Shown: positions 17,323 to 26,204, counted from the first letter of the stretch. The stretch is DNA of 64,000 nt from Halalkalicoccus sp. NIPERK01 (GCF_030287405.1 NZ_JASVVV010000003.1:372001-436000), one strand, 5' to 3'. Made by a program: numbers and translations. Notes: generated by a model from the sequence alone, not told the origin.

Positions 17323-18555
17323 TTAGCGCCGTCCACCCGCGAGGTTCGCCGCCTCCGGGCGCGCGCGCAGACGGAGCATGGCGAGCGTCCCGAGCACCGG
17401 ACCGACCGCGAGGATCGAAAACGCCCAGCGCCAGCCGACGGCGGCCGCCGCGACCGGGACCAGTTGGATCGACACCGTCGTGAGCGAGAACCCGATCGCC
17501 GTCTGTATCGTCAGTGCCGTGCCGACGTAGCTCTCCTCGGCGAGTTCGGTCACGCAGGCGGAGAACTGTGCGGAGTCGGCCACGACGACGAACCCCCACA
17601 CCAGAACGAAGGGCGTGAGGAGGGCGACCGGTGCGCCGAACAGCACGCCGGCGGCGAGACAGGCGCTCGCGCTGGCGACCATGCTCGCGCTCGTGATCGT
17701 CGTCCGTCCGAGACGGTCGGCCGCGAGGCCGGCGAGTACGGCGCCGACCCCGCCGACGGCGATCGTCCCGAACGCGATCAGCGACGCCCACTCGGTCGAT
17801 GCGGTCGTCCCGTTCGCGGCCAGACTCGCCGCGAGGTACGCCGGAATCCACGTCCAGACGGCGTACAGCTCCCACATATGGCCGAAGTAGCCGCCGTTCG
17901 CCAGGAGCGTCGGTCGATCGCCAAGGAGGCGGCCAACGGCACGCGGGTCGAACGGCGCGGCCGGCGACTGGTAGGGCCCCTCCTCGACGACCAGCGTGAG
18001 CAGGCCGCCGACCACCGCGAGCCCCGCCGATCCGTACAGGACGGCTCGCGCGTTTCCGACGCCGCCCAGCGCCCGGAGCAGGTGCGGGAGCGCGGAGCCG
18101 ACGGTGAGCGCGCCGACGAGGACGCCGATGGCGAACCCCCGCCCCGCACGGAACCAGCCGGCGATCAGCTTCATCCCCGGCGGATAGACCCCCGCCAGCG
18201 CTATGCCGGTCAGGAACCGGAGAACGATCGCCGGGGCGGCCGCGTCGACGAACGCGGCGATCGTGACGGTGAACGCGGCCCCGAGCAACGCGGATCCCGC
18301 GACCAGCACCCGTGGTCGGATCACGTCCGAGAGCGTGAGCGTGGCCGACAGGAGCGCGCCGACGACGAACCCCAACTGGACGGCGATCGTCAACCACGCC
18401 GTTTCGGCGGGCGAGAGCGCCCACTCGGTGGCGAGTTCGGGCGCCGCGGCGGTCACGCTGAACCAGAGCGACATCACCAGCAGTTCCGCGATCGCTATCA
18501 CGCCGAGCGCCCGATATCGTCCGCTCTTCTGCTCGTGTGCCACTACGGTCTCCAT
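17323..18555 (-). CDS. MFS transporter (12-TM, CynX/NarK-like)
   Basis: The protein has 410 residues and 12 predicted membrane helices. Early segments (ELLVMSLWFSVTAAAPEL) and the loop after helix 2 resemble anion/cyanate or nitrate-nitrite type MFS carriers in layout. The loop between helices 8 and 9 contains the ADRLGRTT motif common in the superfamily. It ends 4 bases from the moeA stop, with the genes facing each other, and diverges from the second moeA, so an oxyanion substrate relevant to cofactor metabolism is a tempting but unproven guess. The start at 18555 (METVVAHEQ) gives a short cytoplasmic N-terminus. Confidence 0.82.
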   Translation of the reverse strand: METVVAHEQKSGRYRALGVIAIAELLVMSLWFSVTAAAPELATEWALSPAETAWLTIAVQLGFVVGALLSATLTLSDVIRPRVLVAGSALLGAAFTVTIAAFVDAAAPAIVLRFLTGIALAGVYPPGMKLIAGWFRAGRGFAIGVLVGALTVGSALPHLLRALGGVGNARAVLYGSAGLAVVGGLLTLVVEEGPYQSPAAPFDPRAVGRLLGDRPTLLANGGYFGHMWELYAVWTWIPAYLAASLAANGTTASTEWASLIAFGTIAVGGVGAVLAGLAADRLGRTTITSASMVASASACLAAGVLFGAPVALLTPFVLVWGFVVVADSAQFSACVTELAEESYVGTALTIQTAIGFSLTTVSIQLVPVAAAAVGWRWAFSILAVGPVLGTLAMLRLRARPEAANLAGGRR

Positions 18556-18786
18556 CGTATCCGGACCCCTCTCCCGGCCATTCTCCGTAGAGGATAGTAT
18601 CTGGTCGTATATCCGCCTCGCGGCGGTTTCGTTCGCCGTCTCTGACGGCAATTCGGCGTCTAGACCGACCCTTGAAGCCGCTGGCTTTCCCAGTGTGAGT
18701 ATGCACGTTACGGTGGCGGTCACGGCCATGCTCGGGAGCCGACCGGATACGACGCGATCGGACGACCCCTGGGGAGGGATGCGAGT

Positions 18787-20700
18787 ATGACCGATCGAAA
18801 GGAGTTCCGCGACCTCGTCCCCCCAGAAGAAGCCCACGAGGCGATCGCCTCGCTCTCGCTTTCGAGCGGGGCCGAGGAGGTTTCCCTGCGCGAGGCCCGC
18901 GGGCGGGTTCTCGCCGAGCGGGTCGACGCCGCGCTCGACGTGCCGGGGTTCGACCGCGCGAGCATGGACGGCTACGCCGTGCGCGCGCGCGACACCTTCG
19001 GCGTGGACGAGGCCGACCCCGCGGTCCTCGATCTGGCGGGCGCGGTCCACGCCGGCGAGGAACCCGACGTGTACGTCGAGGCGGGGACCTGCGCCGAGAT
19101 CTCGACCGGAGCGGTGATGCCCGAGGGCGCCGACGCCGTGGTGATGGTCGAGCGGACCGACGAACGCGCGGAGCGTGGCTCCGCGGATGGATCGAGCGGT
19201 GAAACCGCGAGACGCGTCGAGGTCCGCACCTCGCTCGCGCCGGGCGATCACGTCATGCTCGCCGGGGCCGACGTCGCCGCCGGCGAGCGCGCGCTCGGGC
19301 CCGGAACCCGCCTGACGTCGAGGGAAATCGGCCTGCTGTCGGCGCTCGGGATCGATTCGGTCCCCGTGCGCGCGAAACCGCGCGTGGGGATCGTCTCGAC
19401 GGGCGACGAACTCGTCCGCCCCGGCGAGGAGGTCGAAAGCGAGCGCGGGCAGATCTACGACGTCAACAGCTACACGATCGCGACCGCCGTCGAGGAAGCG
19501 GGCGGGGAGGCAGTACTGTATCCCCACGCGGGCGACGACTACGACGAGATGGAGCGCGTGCTGGTCGAGGCCGCCGCCGAGTGCGATCTCGTGCTCTCGT
19601 CGGGCTCGACGTCGGCGAGCGCCGTCGACGTGATCTACCGCGTGATCGAGGAGCGCGGCGACCTCCTGCTCCACGGCGTGGCGATCAAGCCCGGCAAGCC
19701 GATGCTCGTCGGCGAGTTCCCCGACTCGGCGTACGTCGGCCTCCCCGGCTATCCCGTCTCGGCGCTCATGATCTTCAGGCACTTCGTCGCCCCCGCCATC
19801 CGCCGGGCGGCAGGCCTGCCCGAACCCCGCACGGCGACCGTCGACGCCGAGATGGCCGTCGAGGAGCGCTACGGCGAGGGCCGCACCCGCCTCATGCCGG
19901 TCGGACTGGTCGAGAGCGCTGGAAAGGGGGCGCTCGCCTATCCGGTCGACAAGGGTTCGGGCGCGACGACCAGCCTCGTCGAGGCCGACGGGATCGTCGA
20001 GGTCGGTCCCGACACGGCCTACCTCGGTGCGGGCGAACCCGTCTCTGTCACGCTGTTCTCGCCCGAGGTGCGCCCGCCGACGGTCTTCGGCGTCGGCGAG
20101 GACGACCCCCTCCTTTCGAGCGTGCTCGACGGCCTCGACCGGCCGCGCTACCTCGCGATCGGGAGCCGACAGGGACTCCGCCGCCTCGACCGGGGTGTGC
20201 CCGACTTCGCCGCCGTCTCGGGACCGATCGAGCGCGAGGCCGACGCGGTCGAACTCGGCGGCTGGACCCGCGAGTGGGGGCTGGTCGTCGGGTCGGGCAA
20301 TCCCCGAGGGATCGAGGGGCTCGCGGACCTCGTCGACCGGGACCGCCGGTTCGTCAACCGCCCAACGGACTCGGGGCTCCGGACGACACTTTCCGCCGCC
20401 ATCGCCGACCTCGCCGAGTCGCACGGGGAGTCGCGTCGAGACCTCGAGGAGCGGATCGACGGGTTCGAACTCGCCGCCCGCGCCCACGAGAGCCCCGCGA
20501 GGAAGGTCGCGTCCGGGAAGGCCGACGCCGGTCTCGGGCTGCGCGCGACGGCCGAGAAGCTAGAACTGGACTTCGTTTCGCTGGGCGAGGAACGGGTGAC
20601 GGTGCTCGCGAACCCCAACAGGCTCGAGAAACGGGGCGTCGAGGCGCTTCGAGAGGCGATCGAGAACGCCCCTGCGGAGCTACCGGGCTTCGAGCGCTGA
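18787..20700 (+). CDS. moeA2: MoeA fused to a C-terminal periplasmic-binding-protein-like domain
   Basis: The protein has 637 residues. Residues 1 to about 410 are a complete MoeA: PGFDRASMDGYAVRA, EISTGAVMPEGADAVVMVE, VSTGDELV, SSGSTSASAVD in place of the usual TTGGxSxG, and GLPGYPVSAL. Residues about 430-637 form a type-2 periplasmic-binding-protein-like domain (starts TVFGVGEDDPLL; AIGSRQGLRRL; HESPARKVASGKADAGLGLRATA), related to ModE/ModA-type ligand domains. A GGAGGG ribosome-binding site lies just upstream of 18787. The fused domain could bind molybdate/tungstate or molybdopterin. Its last 21 bases overlap the 3' end of the convergent HAD gene. Confidence 0.9.
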   Translation: MTDRKEFRDLVPPEEAHEAIASLSLSSGAEEVSLREARGRVLAERVDAALDVPGFDRASMDGYAVRARDTFGVDEADPAVLDLAGAVHAGEEPDVYVEAGTCAEISTGAVMPEGADAVVMVERTDERAERGSADGSSGETARRVEVRTSLAPGDHVMLAGADVAAGERALGPGTRLTSREIGLLSALGIDSVPVRAKPRVGIVSTGDELVRPGEEVESERGQIYDVNSYTIATAVEEAGGEAVLYPHAGDDYDEMERVLVEAAAECDLVLSSGSTSASAVDVIYRVIEERGDLLLHGVAIKPGKPMLVGEFPDSAYVGLPGYPVSALMIFRHFVAPAIRRAAGLPEPRTATVDAEMAVEERYGEGRTRLMPVGLVESAGKGALAYPVDKGSGATTSLVEADGIVEVGPDTAYLGAGEPVSVTLFSPEVRPPTVFGVGEDDPLLSSVLDGLDRPRYLAIGSRQGLRRLDRGVPDFAAVSGPIEREADAVELGGWTREWGLVVGSGNPRGIEGLADLVDRDRRFVNRPTDSGLRTTLSAAIADLAESHGESRRDLEERIDGFELAARAHESPARKVASGKADAGLGLRATAEKLELDFVSLGEERVTVLANPNRLEKRGVEALREAIENAPAELPGFER

Positions 20701-21333
20701 ACCGAGATCGAGTTCGGAGAAGCTCCGCACGCGGTGGTCGCCCAGCACGCAGACGCCGCGGTTCTCGGCCCCGTGGCGCTCGACGTGGATCGCGTCGAGG
20801 CCGGCGTTCCACGCCGCGCCCACGTCGTTCGCGCCGTCGCCCGCGAGCACGCCCCGGCCGGAGACGCCGAGGTCGCCGACGGCTCGCTCGACGGGCGTCG
20901 GGTCGGGCTTCCAACCCAGGGCGTCCGAACAGCAGACGACGGTGTCGAACCAGTCGGCGATGTCGAGGCGCTCTAGGACGGGTTCGGTGAGGAACGGCTG
21001 ACAGTGCGTGACCAGTCCGACGGGTTGGTCGATGTCGGCGACGAACGCCGCGTCCTCGTAGAGCGTGGTCGCCTCGACGCGCTCGGCTGGCGTTTCGACC
21101 GCGTCGAACGCGGCCCAGAAGGGCCCCCGGTCGAGGCCGAGCGCGGCGATCTGCGCCTCCCGGTCGCCCCCGAGGCCGTACCAGAGGCTCCGCGCCTCGG
21201 CGTCGGAGAAGCCCCGACCGAGGCGCTCGCCCACGCGGTCGAACGTCTCACGGACGTAGGACCACTCGACGTCGACGAGCGTGCCGTCGAGGTCGAGCAG
21301 CCAGAAGTCGTAGTCGTACGCGCTGCCGGTCAT
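20680..21333 (-). CDS. HAD-superfamily hydrolase
   Basis: The protein has 217 residues. It has the HAD motif I LLDLDGTLVD (about 12-21) with both catalytic Asp residues, a helical cap domain at about 22-90, the motif II Thr in VGLVTHCQPF, and KPDPTP-V plus LAGDGANDVGAA as motifs III and IV. This is the phosphoglycolate-phosphatase-like layout; the phosphorylated substrate cannot be told. The convergent overlap with moeA2 (21 bases at the 3' ends) means the two transcripts are antisense to one another at their tails. Confidence 0.87.
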   Translation of the reverse strand: MTGSAYDYDFWLLDLDGTLVDVEWSYVRETFDRVGERLGRGFSDAEARSLWYGLGGDREAQIAALGLDRGPFWAAFDAVETPAERVEATTLYEDAAFVADIDQPVGLVTHCQPFLTEPVLERLDIADWFDTVVCCSDALGWKPDPTPVERAVGDLGVSGRGVLAGDGANDVGAAWNAGLDAIHVERHGAENRGVCVLGDHRVRSFSELDLGSALEAR

Positions 21334-21380
21334 CGAGGGGCCTAGCTACGCGCTCGTGAACATATGAGGCTGTCGGCCCC

Positions 21381-21740
21381 CTACTCCACCTCGATCGAAC
21401 TCCCGAAGTACTTGTTCAGCACCTCGTCGGTCGAGTCGGCGTTGAACTGCCCGAGGTCGGCGGCGATCGCCTCCTTCAACGCCGCGTACCCCTCGGCGGT
21501 CGTCTCGAAGCGGCGGTACTCGACGGCCTCGACCGGGACGCCGAGCGCCTCCTCCGCGAGTTCCCGGAGGTGCCCCGACGCGTTCGCCTCGCCGCGCCAG
21601 AGGTTGTCCCGGAAGAACAGCCAGCCCTCCTCGCTTGGCGGGTCGGCCTCGCGGTAGAGCGTCGTCCCGAAGGTCGACGGCTCGACGCGAATCCCCTCCG
21701 GATCGAGTCGAAACCGCACCGAGAAGACGTACCGGCTCAT
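21381..21740 (-). CDS. LWR-salt protein (haloarchaeal conserved small protein)
   Basis: The protein has 119 residues from the ATG at 21740 (MSRYVFSVRF); an in-frame ATG at 21752 would add MTDS. It carries the family's LWR signature in RDNLWRGEANA (about residues 46-56), preceded by GWLFF. This is a soluble alpha/beta protein restricted to halophilic archaea as far as I know; function is unknown. The last residues (KYFGSSIEVE) are acidic. It lies 100 bases downstream of the pterin dehydratase gene on the same strand. Confidence 0.8.
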   Translation of the reverse strand: MSRYVFSVRFRLDPEGIRVEPSTFGTTLYREADPPSEEGWLFFRDNLWRGEANASGHLRELAEEALGVPVEAVEYRRFETTAEGYAALKEAIAADLGQFNADSTDEVLNKYFGSSIEVE

Positions 21741-21842
21741 GCTGTCGGTCATGGGCGTACGACCTGCAGCGTGATTCGACGGGCACCGGCACGAGTCTCG
21801 CCCGTCGGCTCCACTCGATTCACGAAGATATGACCGACAGTA

Positions 21843-22118
21843 TCACGCCCCCTCGTTGACCCGTCGGGCCATCTCGACGTCCTGGTCGGTGATTCCGCCC
21901 TCCTCGTGGCTCGTGAAGCGGACCTCGACCTCCTCGTAGCCGACGATCATCTCCGGGTGGTGGAACTCCTCCTCTGCGAGCACGCCCACCTCGCGGGCGA
22001 ACTCGATCCCGTCGAGATAGTCGTCGAACTCGAACGTGCGGGTGATCTCCTCGCCGTCGCGCTCCCAGCCCTCGGGGAGCCGGTCACGAATCTCCTCGTC
22101 GTCGAGTAACTCTGCCAT
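21843..22118 (-). CDS. 4a-hydroxytetrahydrobiopterin dehydratase (PCD/DCoH)
   Basis: This 91-residue protein covers the full pterin-4a-carbinolamine dehydratase fold. The active-site pattern EEFHHPEM-x5-Y with later TSHEEGGITDQD is complete, including the two adjacent His residues. The enzyme recycles oxidised pterin after aromatic amino acid hydroxylation. In archaea without that pathway it may act on other pterins such as those of molybdopterin metabolism. It follows hemA at 48 bases and is probably in the same transcript. Confidence 0.93.
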   Translation of the reverse strand: MAELLDDEEIRDRLPEGWERDGEEITRTFEFDDYLDGIEFAREVGVLAEEEFHHPEMIVGYEEVEVRFTSHEEGGITDQDVEMARRVNEGA

Positions 22119-22166
22119 ACCGGACCCTCGACGCGAGGGCGGATAAAAGTCAGCCCGCGGGTTCGA

Positions 22167-23495
22167 TCAGTCGTCGTCGAGGCGGGCGGCGATCCCCGGG
22201 GGCATCTCCGAAGACCCGTCCGGGCTGACGCCCTCCGGCGGTCTCGGGGTCTCGCCGTCCCCGTCGTCGGTCGGATCGAACAGCTGGATCGCGGCGTTGA
22301 TGGTCTCCCAGTCGTCCTCGGCGGCGGCCTCCCGCAGGCTCCGCGTGGGCGCGGCGAGCAACTGGCCGACGAGGGCGTCGGCCATCGCCTCGACGGTTTC
22401 CCGTTGGTCGTCGGTCAGCCCGCCCTGCGCTTCGAGCTTCGAGAGCGCGGTCGCCACCTCCGCGCGCTTTACGCGCTCCGCCCCCGCGTACATGCCGCCG
22501 ATCACGTCGTCGGCCTGCCCCCGTTTGAACTGTTCGAGCAGGTGGTCGAGTTCGCGCTCGACCATCGCCTCGACCCGCGAGGCCGCCGCGGCGCGCTGGG
22601 CCTCGGTCCGCTCGGTCACGCGCTCGAGGTCGTCGAGGTCGTGGACCGTCACCGACTCGGCAGCGTCGCTCGCGGGGTCGATGTCGCGCGGTTTCGCGAG
22701 GTCGACGACGCAGGTGCCCGGGTCGAACGCGCCGGCGTCGAGCACCGGGTCGTCGCTGCCGGTCGCGGCGATCACCACGTCGACGCCTGCGACCGCCTCC
22801 TCGAGCCCGTCGAGCGAGCGCGCCTCGGCCGCTATCGGGAGGTCCGCCGCGACCCGTTCGGCACGCGAGCGGGTTCGGTTCGCGACGACGAGCCCCGAGA
22901 GGTCGTACCGCGAGAGCGCCCGCGCGGCGAGCGTCCCCATCTCGCCGGCCCCGATCACGAGCGCGCTCGCGCCGTTAATCTCGCGCTCGTGGGCGACCAT
23001 CGAGACGGCCGCGCTGCCGATCGAGACGACGCCCTCGTTGATCGCCGTCTCGGTGCGTGCGCGCTCGCCGACGTGGATCGCCTTCAACAGGGCGTCCTCG
23101 AGGACCTCCCCGAGCGCGCCGACGCCGCGGGCGTCGGCGTAGGCCTCGCGCACCTGGCCGATGATCTGGTCCTCGCCCAGCACGAGCGATTCGAGGCCGG
23201 CGGCCACCCGGAGGAGGTGCCGGAGGCTGGCCTCGTGGGTCGACCAGCGGACCGCCTCCTCCGGCAGGGGGTCGACCCACCGTTCGAGCGCGGCCCGGCC
23301 CGTCGCCGGGTCCGACGCGACCACGTACGCCTCCGCACGGTTACACGTCTGGAGCGCGAACGCCTCGCACACCCCGTCGCGGGCCAGTAGCTCCTCGACG
23401 AGTTCCGTCTGGTCGAGGTGACAGGCGGCGTCGATGGTGTCGACCGAGGCGGTCTCGTGGGTGATCCGAACGCCCGCGATGACGCCGCCGCTCAC
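22167..23495 (-). CDS. hemA: Glutamyl-tRNA reductase
   Basis: The protein has 442 residues. This NADPH-dependent enzyme reduces Glu-tRNA to glutamate-1-semialdehyde, the first step of tetrapyrrole synthesis. The catalytic Cys51 sits in LQTCNRAEAYV. The GEDQIIGQVREAY segment (about 112-124), the nucleotide-binding VIGAGEMGTLAARAL and the long C-terminal dimerisation helix (about 320-390) are present. The tail (about 400-442) is acidic and disordered. Its ATG overlaps the stop of the upstream siroheme synthase gene (ATGA), so both are coupled for siroheme/heme supply. Confidence 0.96.
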   Translation of the reverse strand: MSGGVIAGVRITHETASVDTIDAACHLDQTELVEELLARDGVCEAFALQTCNRAEAYVVASDPATGRAALERWVDPLPEEAVRWSTHEASLRHLLRVAAGLESLVLGEDQIIGQVREAYADARGVGALGEVLEDALLKAIHVGERARTETAINEGVVSIGSAAVSMVAHEREINGASALVIGAGEMGTLAARALSRYDLSGLVVANRTRSRAERVAADLPIAAEARSLDGLEEAVAGVDVVIAATGSDDPVLDAGAFDPGTCVVDLAKPRDIDPASDAAESVTVHDLDDLERVTERTEAQRAAAASRVEAMVERELDHLLEQFKRGQADDVIGGMYAGAERVKRAEVATALSKLEAQGGLTDDQRETVEAMADALVGQLLAAPTRSLREAAAEDDWETINAAIQLFDPTDDGDGETPRPPEGVSPDGSSEMPPGIAARLDDD

Positions 23496-24136
23496 GACGA
23501 CTCTCCCCCCGTCTCGACGCTGTCGATCACGTCTGCAACCACTTGCGGGCGCTTCGTGTCGCCCCTACGTAAATCCTTCCAAACCGCCGACGAGGAGACG
23601 ACCGCCCGGAGCGCCTCCCGGCGCCGTTCCGGCGGGAGGTCGGCTAGCTCCTCGCGCAACTCGGCGGTCAGGTCGGCCATCTCGCCCGCCCCCGCGAGTT
23701 CGGGTTCGATCCGCTTTCTGAGCTCCCTGCTCAGCGCCGGACTCCTCGCACCCGTCGAGATCGACACCACCACGGGGTCCTCGCGGATCGTCGCGGGGAC
23801 GACGACGCTTCCCGGCTCCCGGGAGCCGTGCGTGTCGGCGCGGTTGACCAACACCCCTCGTTCCCGCGCTTCGCGTTCGATCGCGGCGTTCAATCCCTCG
23901 TCGTCGGTCGCCGCGACGACCAGCGCCGGATCGGCCCGCTCGAACCAATTCGGCACCTCCTCGGACGTCGGCGCGGCCCGGATCAGTTCGCTCCCGTCGA
24001 ACTCCCCCGCGAAGTCGGGACTCACGACGAGGACGCGCGCCTCCCGCGAGAACCGCCGGGCCTTCCGCGCGCCGACGCGTCCGCCGCCGAATACCAGCAC
24101 CGTCTGGTCGGTGAAGTCGTGAAGCAGCGGGATCAT
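23492..24136 (-). CDS. Precorrin-2 dehydrogenase/sirohydrochlorin ferrochelatase (siroheme synthase)
   Basis: The protein has 214 residues and is of the Met8/SirC type. The NAD-binding VLVFGGGRVGARKARRF (about 14-30), the VVAATDDEGLNAAI strand with the catalytic-type Asp, GSVVVPATIREDPVVVSISTGARSPALSR and the C-terminal helical domain are recognisable. It oxidises precorrin-2 to sirohydrochlorin and probably also inserts iron. The start at 24136 is preferred because a purine-rich GGTGGG lies 9 bases upstream; the region further up is terminator-like. The stop overlaps the hemA start by 4 bases. It supplies siroheme to the decarboxylase encoded upstream. Confidence 0.92.
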   Translation of the reverse strand: MIPLLHDFTDQTVLVFGGGRVGARKARRFSREARVLVVSPDFAGEFDGSELIRAAPTSEEVPNWFERADPALVVAATDDEGLNAAIEREARERGVLVNRADTHGSREPGSVVVPATIREDPVVVSISTGARSPALSRELRKRIEPELAGAGEMADLTAELREELADLPPERRREALRAVVSSSAVWKDLRRGDTKRPQVVADVIDSVETGGESS

Positions 24137-24139
24137 GGT

Positions 24140-24290
24140 GACCCACCTTTTTTCCACTCGGGTTCGCTTCGCGAACCGCTCGTGCAAAAAACCTGGACGA
24201 AAAAACACCGCTCGCTCCCGACGGTCGTCACCGGCGGCGAAGCCGCCGGTTTCCAGCGGGACCGTCGGTCCCGCGCGGCTCGCGGTCGCA
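24140..24290 (-). terminator. Hairpin and oligo-T terminator cluster after ahb gene
   Basis: Read in the direction of the siroheme decarboxylase gene, the interval holds GGGACCGACGGTCCC and CCGGCGGCTTCGCCGCCGG hairpins, then two T6 runs (near 24200 and 24188) and a GGTTCGCGAAGCGAACC hairpin. Oligo-T after a stem is what archaeal polymerases respond to. The cluster probably ends the upstream transcript before the siroheme synthase/hemA unit begins. Confidence 0.6.
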
Positions 24291-24296
24291 GAACAA

Positions 24297-25373
24297 TCAC
24301 CCCTCTCCCTCGCTCGTGTTCGCGTCGGCGCGCTCCTCCAACCGGATACCGGTCTTCTTCAGGATGCGTGTCGAGAACAGCGTGTCCCAGTCGTCGTCGC
24401 GCACGTCCCAGAACTCGTTCATCGTCTCGCGCACCTGCTCGATCCGGTCCCTGCTCTCCGCCTCGCTTCGGCCGTGGGTCATCGCGAAGAAGTCGTACGG
24501 CCAGACGCCCTCGTGGCGCGGGCGCTCGTAACAGTGGGTGACGAACGGGAGGGAGGCGACCGCGGGGCCGACCTCGCTCACGAGGTCGTCGGGGACGTTC
24601 CAGACGGTCATCCCGTTCTCGGTGTAGCCCAGCGCGTAGTGGTTCGGGATCACGCCCACACGCCGGACCTTTCCCTCCTCGTTGAACCGCTTGATCGTCG
24701 CGCGGACCCAGTCGGGATCGGCCCCGAGCTCGGCGGCGATCGCCTCGTAGGGGTCGGCGACGACCGGGAACCCCCCCTGAATCGCCAGCACGAGGTCTCG
24801 CTCGTCGGGCGTCAGCGTCCCGCGGCCCGACGGTTCCACGTCGGAGCCGAGATGCGAGAGGTCGATATCGCCCTCGGGGATCGGCCCGTCGAGCATGAAC
24901 TTCGCCTCGACGCGGAACTCCCGTCTCTTGGGCAGGTCGTAGGTCCTCTCGCCCGTTTCGGCCTCGATCGCCGCGAGCACCTCCTTGACCCGGTCGGGGT
25001 CGGCGACGCTCACCACGAACCACATGTTGAGGTGGGGGTGCTCGCGCTCGTAGTTGTGCGCGACCTCGCGGTGGGCGTTGACCGCCTCCGCGACCTCATC
25101 GAAGCGCTCCTCGGGGGCGTGCATGGCGACGAGCGTCGCCGTGCCGCCGATCTCCTGGGCGTCGATCAGCGCGCCGAAGCGCGTGAGGACGCCCTCCTCG
25201 TCCAGCCGTCGAGTGCGTTCGAGGAGGTCCTCGCCGTCGGTCTCGACGCCCCGAGCGGAGAGCGCCTCGGCCGCCCGCTCGAAGGGGCGTTCACAGACCG
25301 GAAACCCGCCCTGAAAGGCGTTGAGCAGGGCGCGGTCGACGCGGTCGAGGTCCTCGACCTGGGCCCGAGTCAT
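24297..25373 (-). CDS. ahbAB: Siroheme decarboxylase, fused AhbA-AhbB type
   Basis: The protein has 358 residues made of two Lrp/AsnC-like halves: about residues 8-165 (opens DRALLNAFQGGFPVCERPF; HNYEREHPHLNMWF) and about 188-345 (opens ERDLVLAIQGGFPVVADPY; THCYERPRHEGVWPYDFF). In known systems AhbA and AhbB are separate subunits that remove two acetate carboxyls of siroheme to give didecarboxysiroheme, a step of the archaeal heme/heme d1 route. Here both are one chain. The QGGFP and H-x-YER motifs are repeated in each half. It lies just upstream of siroheme synthase and hemA, consistent with one pathway. Confidence 0.9.
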   Translation of the reverse strand: MTRAQVEDLDRVDRALLNAFQGGFPVCERPFERAAEALSARGVETDGEDLLERTRRLDEEGVLTRFGALIDAQEIGGTATLVAMHAPEERFDEVAEAVNAHREVAHNYEREHPHLNMWFVVSVADPDRVKEVLAAIEAETGERTYDLPKRREFRVEAKFMLDGPIPEGDIDLSHLGSDVEPSGRGTLTPDERDLVLAIQGGFPVVADPYEAIAAELGADPDWVRATIKRFNEEGKVRRVGVIPNHYALGYTENGMTVWNVPDDLVSEVGPAVASLPFVTHCYERPRHEGVWPYDFFAMTHGRSEAESRDRIEQVRETMNEFWDVRDDDWDTLFSTRILKKTGIRLEERADANTSEGEG

Positions 25374-25421
25374 ACGCCACGCTCGGGGTTCGGGTGGGAT
25401 AAGCGTCGCGTTCGTCTCCCC

Positions 25422-25823
25422 CTATTCCTCGACGCCGGTCACGTCGAACCCAAGCTCGCGGATCCCCTCGAGGATCGCCTCGTGATCCGCCGACGCCTCG
25501 TAGTAGAAGACGACGTCGAACGTGCCCTCGCGCAGGAGTTGTTGGCACTCCCAGACGAACTCGTCCCCCTCGATGGTCAGTCCCTGGTGCTGGTTCGACG
25601 CGAAGTTCGTGTCGTCGGTCCCCGAGTAGACGTAGGTGTCGCGCGGGTCGTGGCCCGCCCCCTCGGCGATGACCTCGCCGATGTCGACGGTCGCCTGGTG
25701 CATCTCGATGTCCTCGGCGCTCCCCAGATCGGTGTGGACGATCGCGCCGACGAGTTCGATCTCGCCGGGTTCGAGCAGCCGTTTGGTCCGTCGATAGAGG
25801 TCGTCGTCGAGCGTCTCGCTCAT
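25422..25823 (-). CDS. Conserved haloarchaeal protein (DUF5778-like)
   Basis: The protein has 133 residues from the ATG at 25823 (MSETLDDDLYRRTKRLL). It is a compact acidic alpha/beta protein with strands such as ELVGAIVHTDL, DTYVYSGTDD and FDVVFYYEASADHEAIL. No catalytic motif is visible. The length and the GTDD/QHQGLTIEGDE region match a haloarchaeal family I recall as DUF5778; function is unknown. It is 48 bases upstream of the siroheme decarboxylase start, same strand, and may share its promoter. Confidence 0.7.
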   Translation of the reverse strand: MSETLDDDLYRRTKRLLEPGEIELVGAIVHTDLGSAEDIEMHQATVDIGEVIAEGAGHDPRDTYVYSGTDDTNFASNQHQGLTIEGDEFVWECQQLLREGTFDVVFYYEASADHEAILEGIRELGFDVTGVEE

Positions 25824-25939
25824 ACGGTCGGTGGGCGCGCCGGCCCTATACCGTTCACGGTCAGCGTCGCTCGCGGCGCGTGAAAATGACAGAACGTGGT
25901 TCACGGGCGGATGCCCCGGACTATCGCTGGAAGCGCCGA

Positions 25940-26134
25940 TTACAGCCGCTGCAGGTTGACCGCTCGCGGGCCCTTGTCGGCCTGCTCGATGTCGAACTCC
26001 ACTTCCTGTCCCTCTTCGAGGTCCGGGCCGCCGACGTCTTCCATGTGGAAGAACACGTCCTCCTCGGAGTCCTCTGTGTCGATAAAGCCGTAACCGCCGG
26101 TGTCGTTGAAGAAATCAACCGTACCTTTCGCCAT
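25940..26134 (-). CDS. cspA: Cold-shock domain protein
   Basis: This 64-residue protein is a single cold-shock (OB-fold) domain. RNA-binding motifs RNP1 (GGYGFIDTED, about 13-22) and RNP2 (DVFFHMEDV, about 26-34) are intact. It is a nucleic-acid chaperone that melts RNA structure. A TATA-like TTTTTAAG (minus strand, about 26160-26168) lies about 28 bases upstream of the ATG, so the mRNA is probably leaderless. The gene diverges from uppS, and a long dyad sits between the two promoters. Confidence 0.95.
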   Translation of the reverse strand: MAKGTVDFFNDTGGYGFIDTEDSEEDVFFHMEDVGGPDLEEGQEVEFDIEQADKGPRAVNLQRL

Positions 26135-26204
26135 TGCAACTCCCCGTTCGACGCCCACCCTTAAAAATGTGCGCACGTATCGGCCGGGCACGAGGCGATA
26201 CCAT

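Noticed and set aside
17323-20487. A 1054-codon open frame on the minus strand
   Set aside because: Only the first-listed part (to 18555) is the MFS gene. The rest is antisense to moeA2, a result of GC-rich codon bias with few stops in the mirrored frame.
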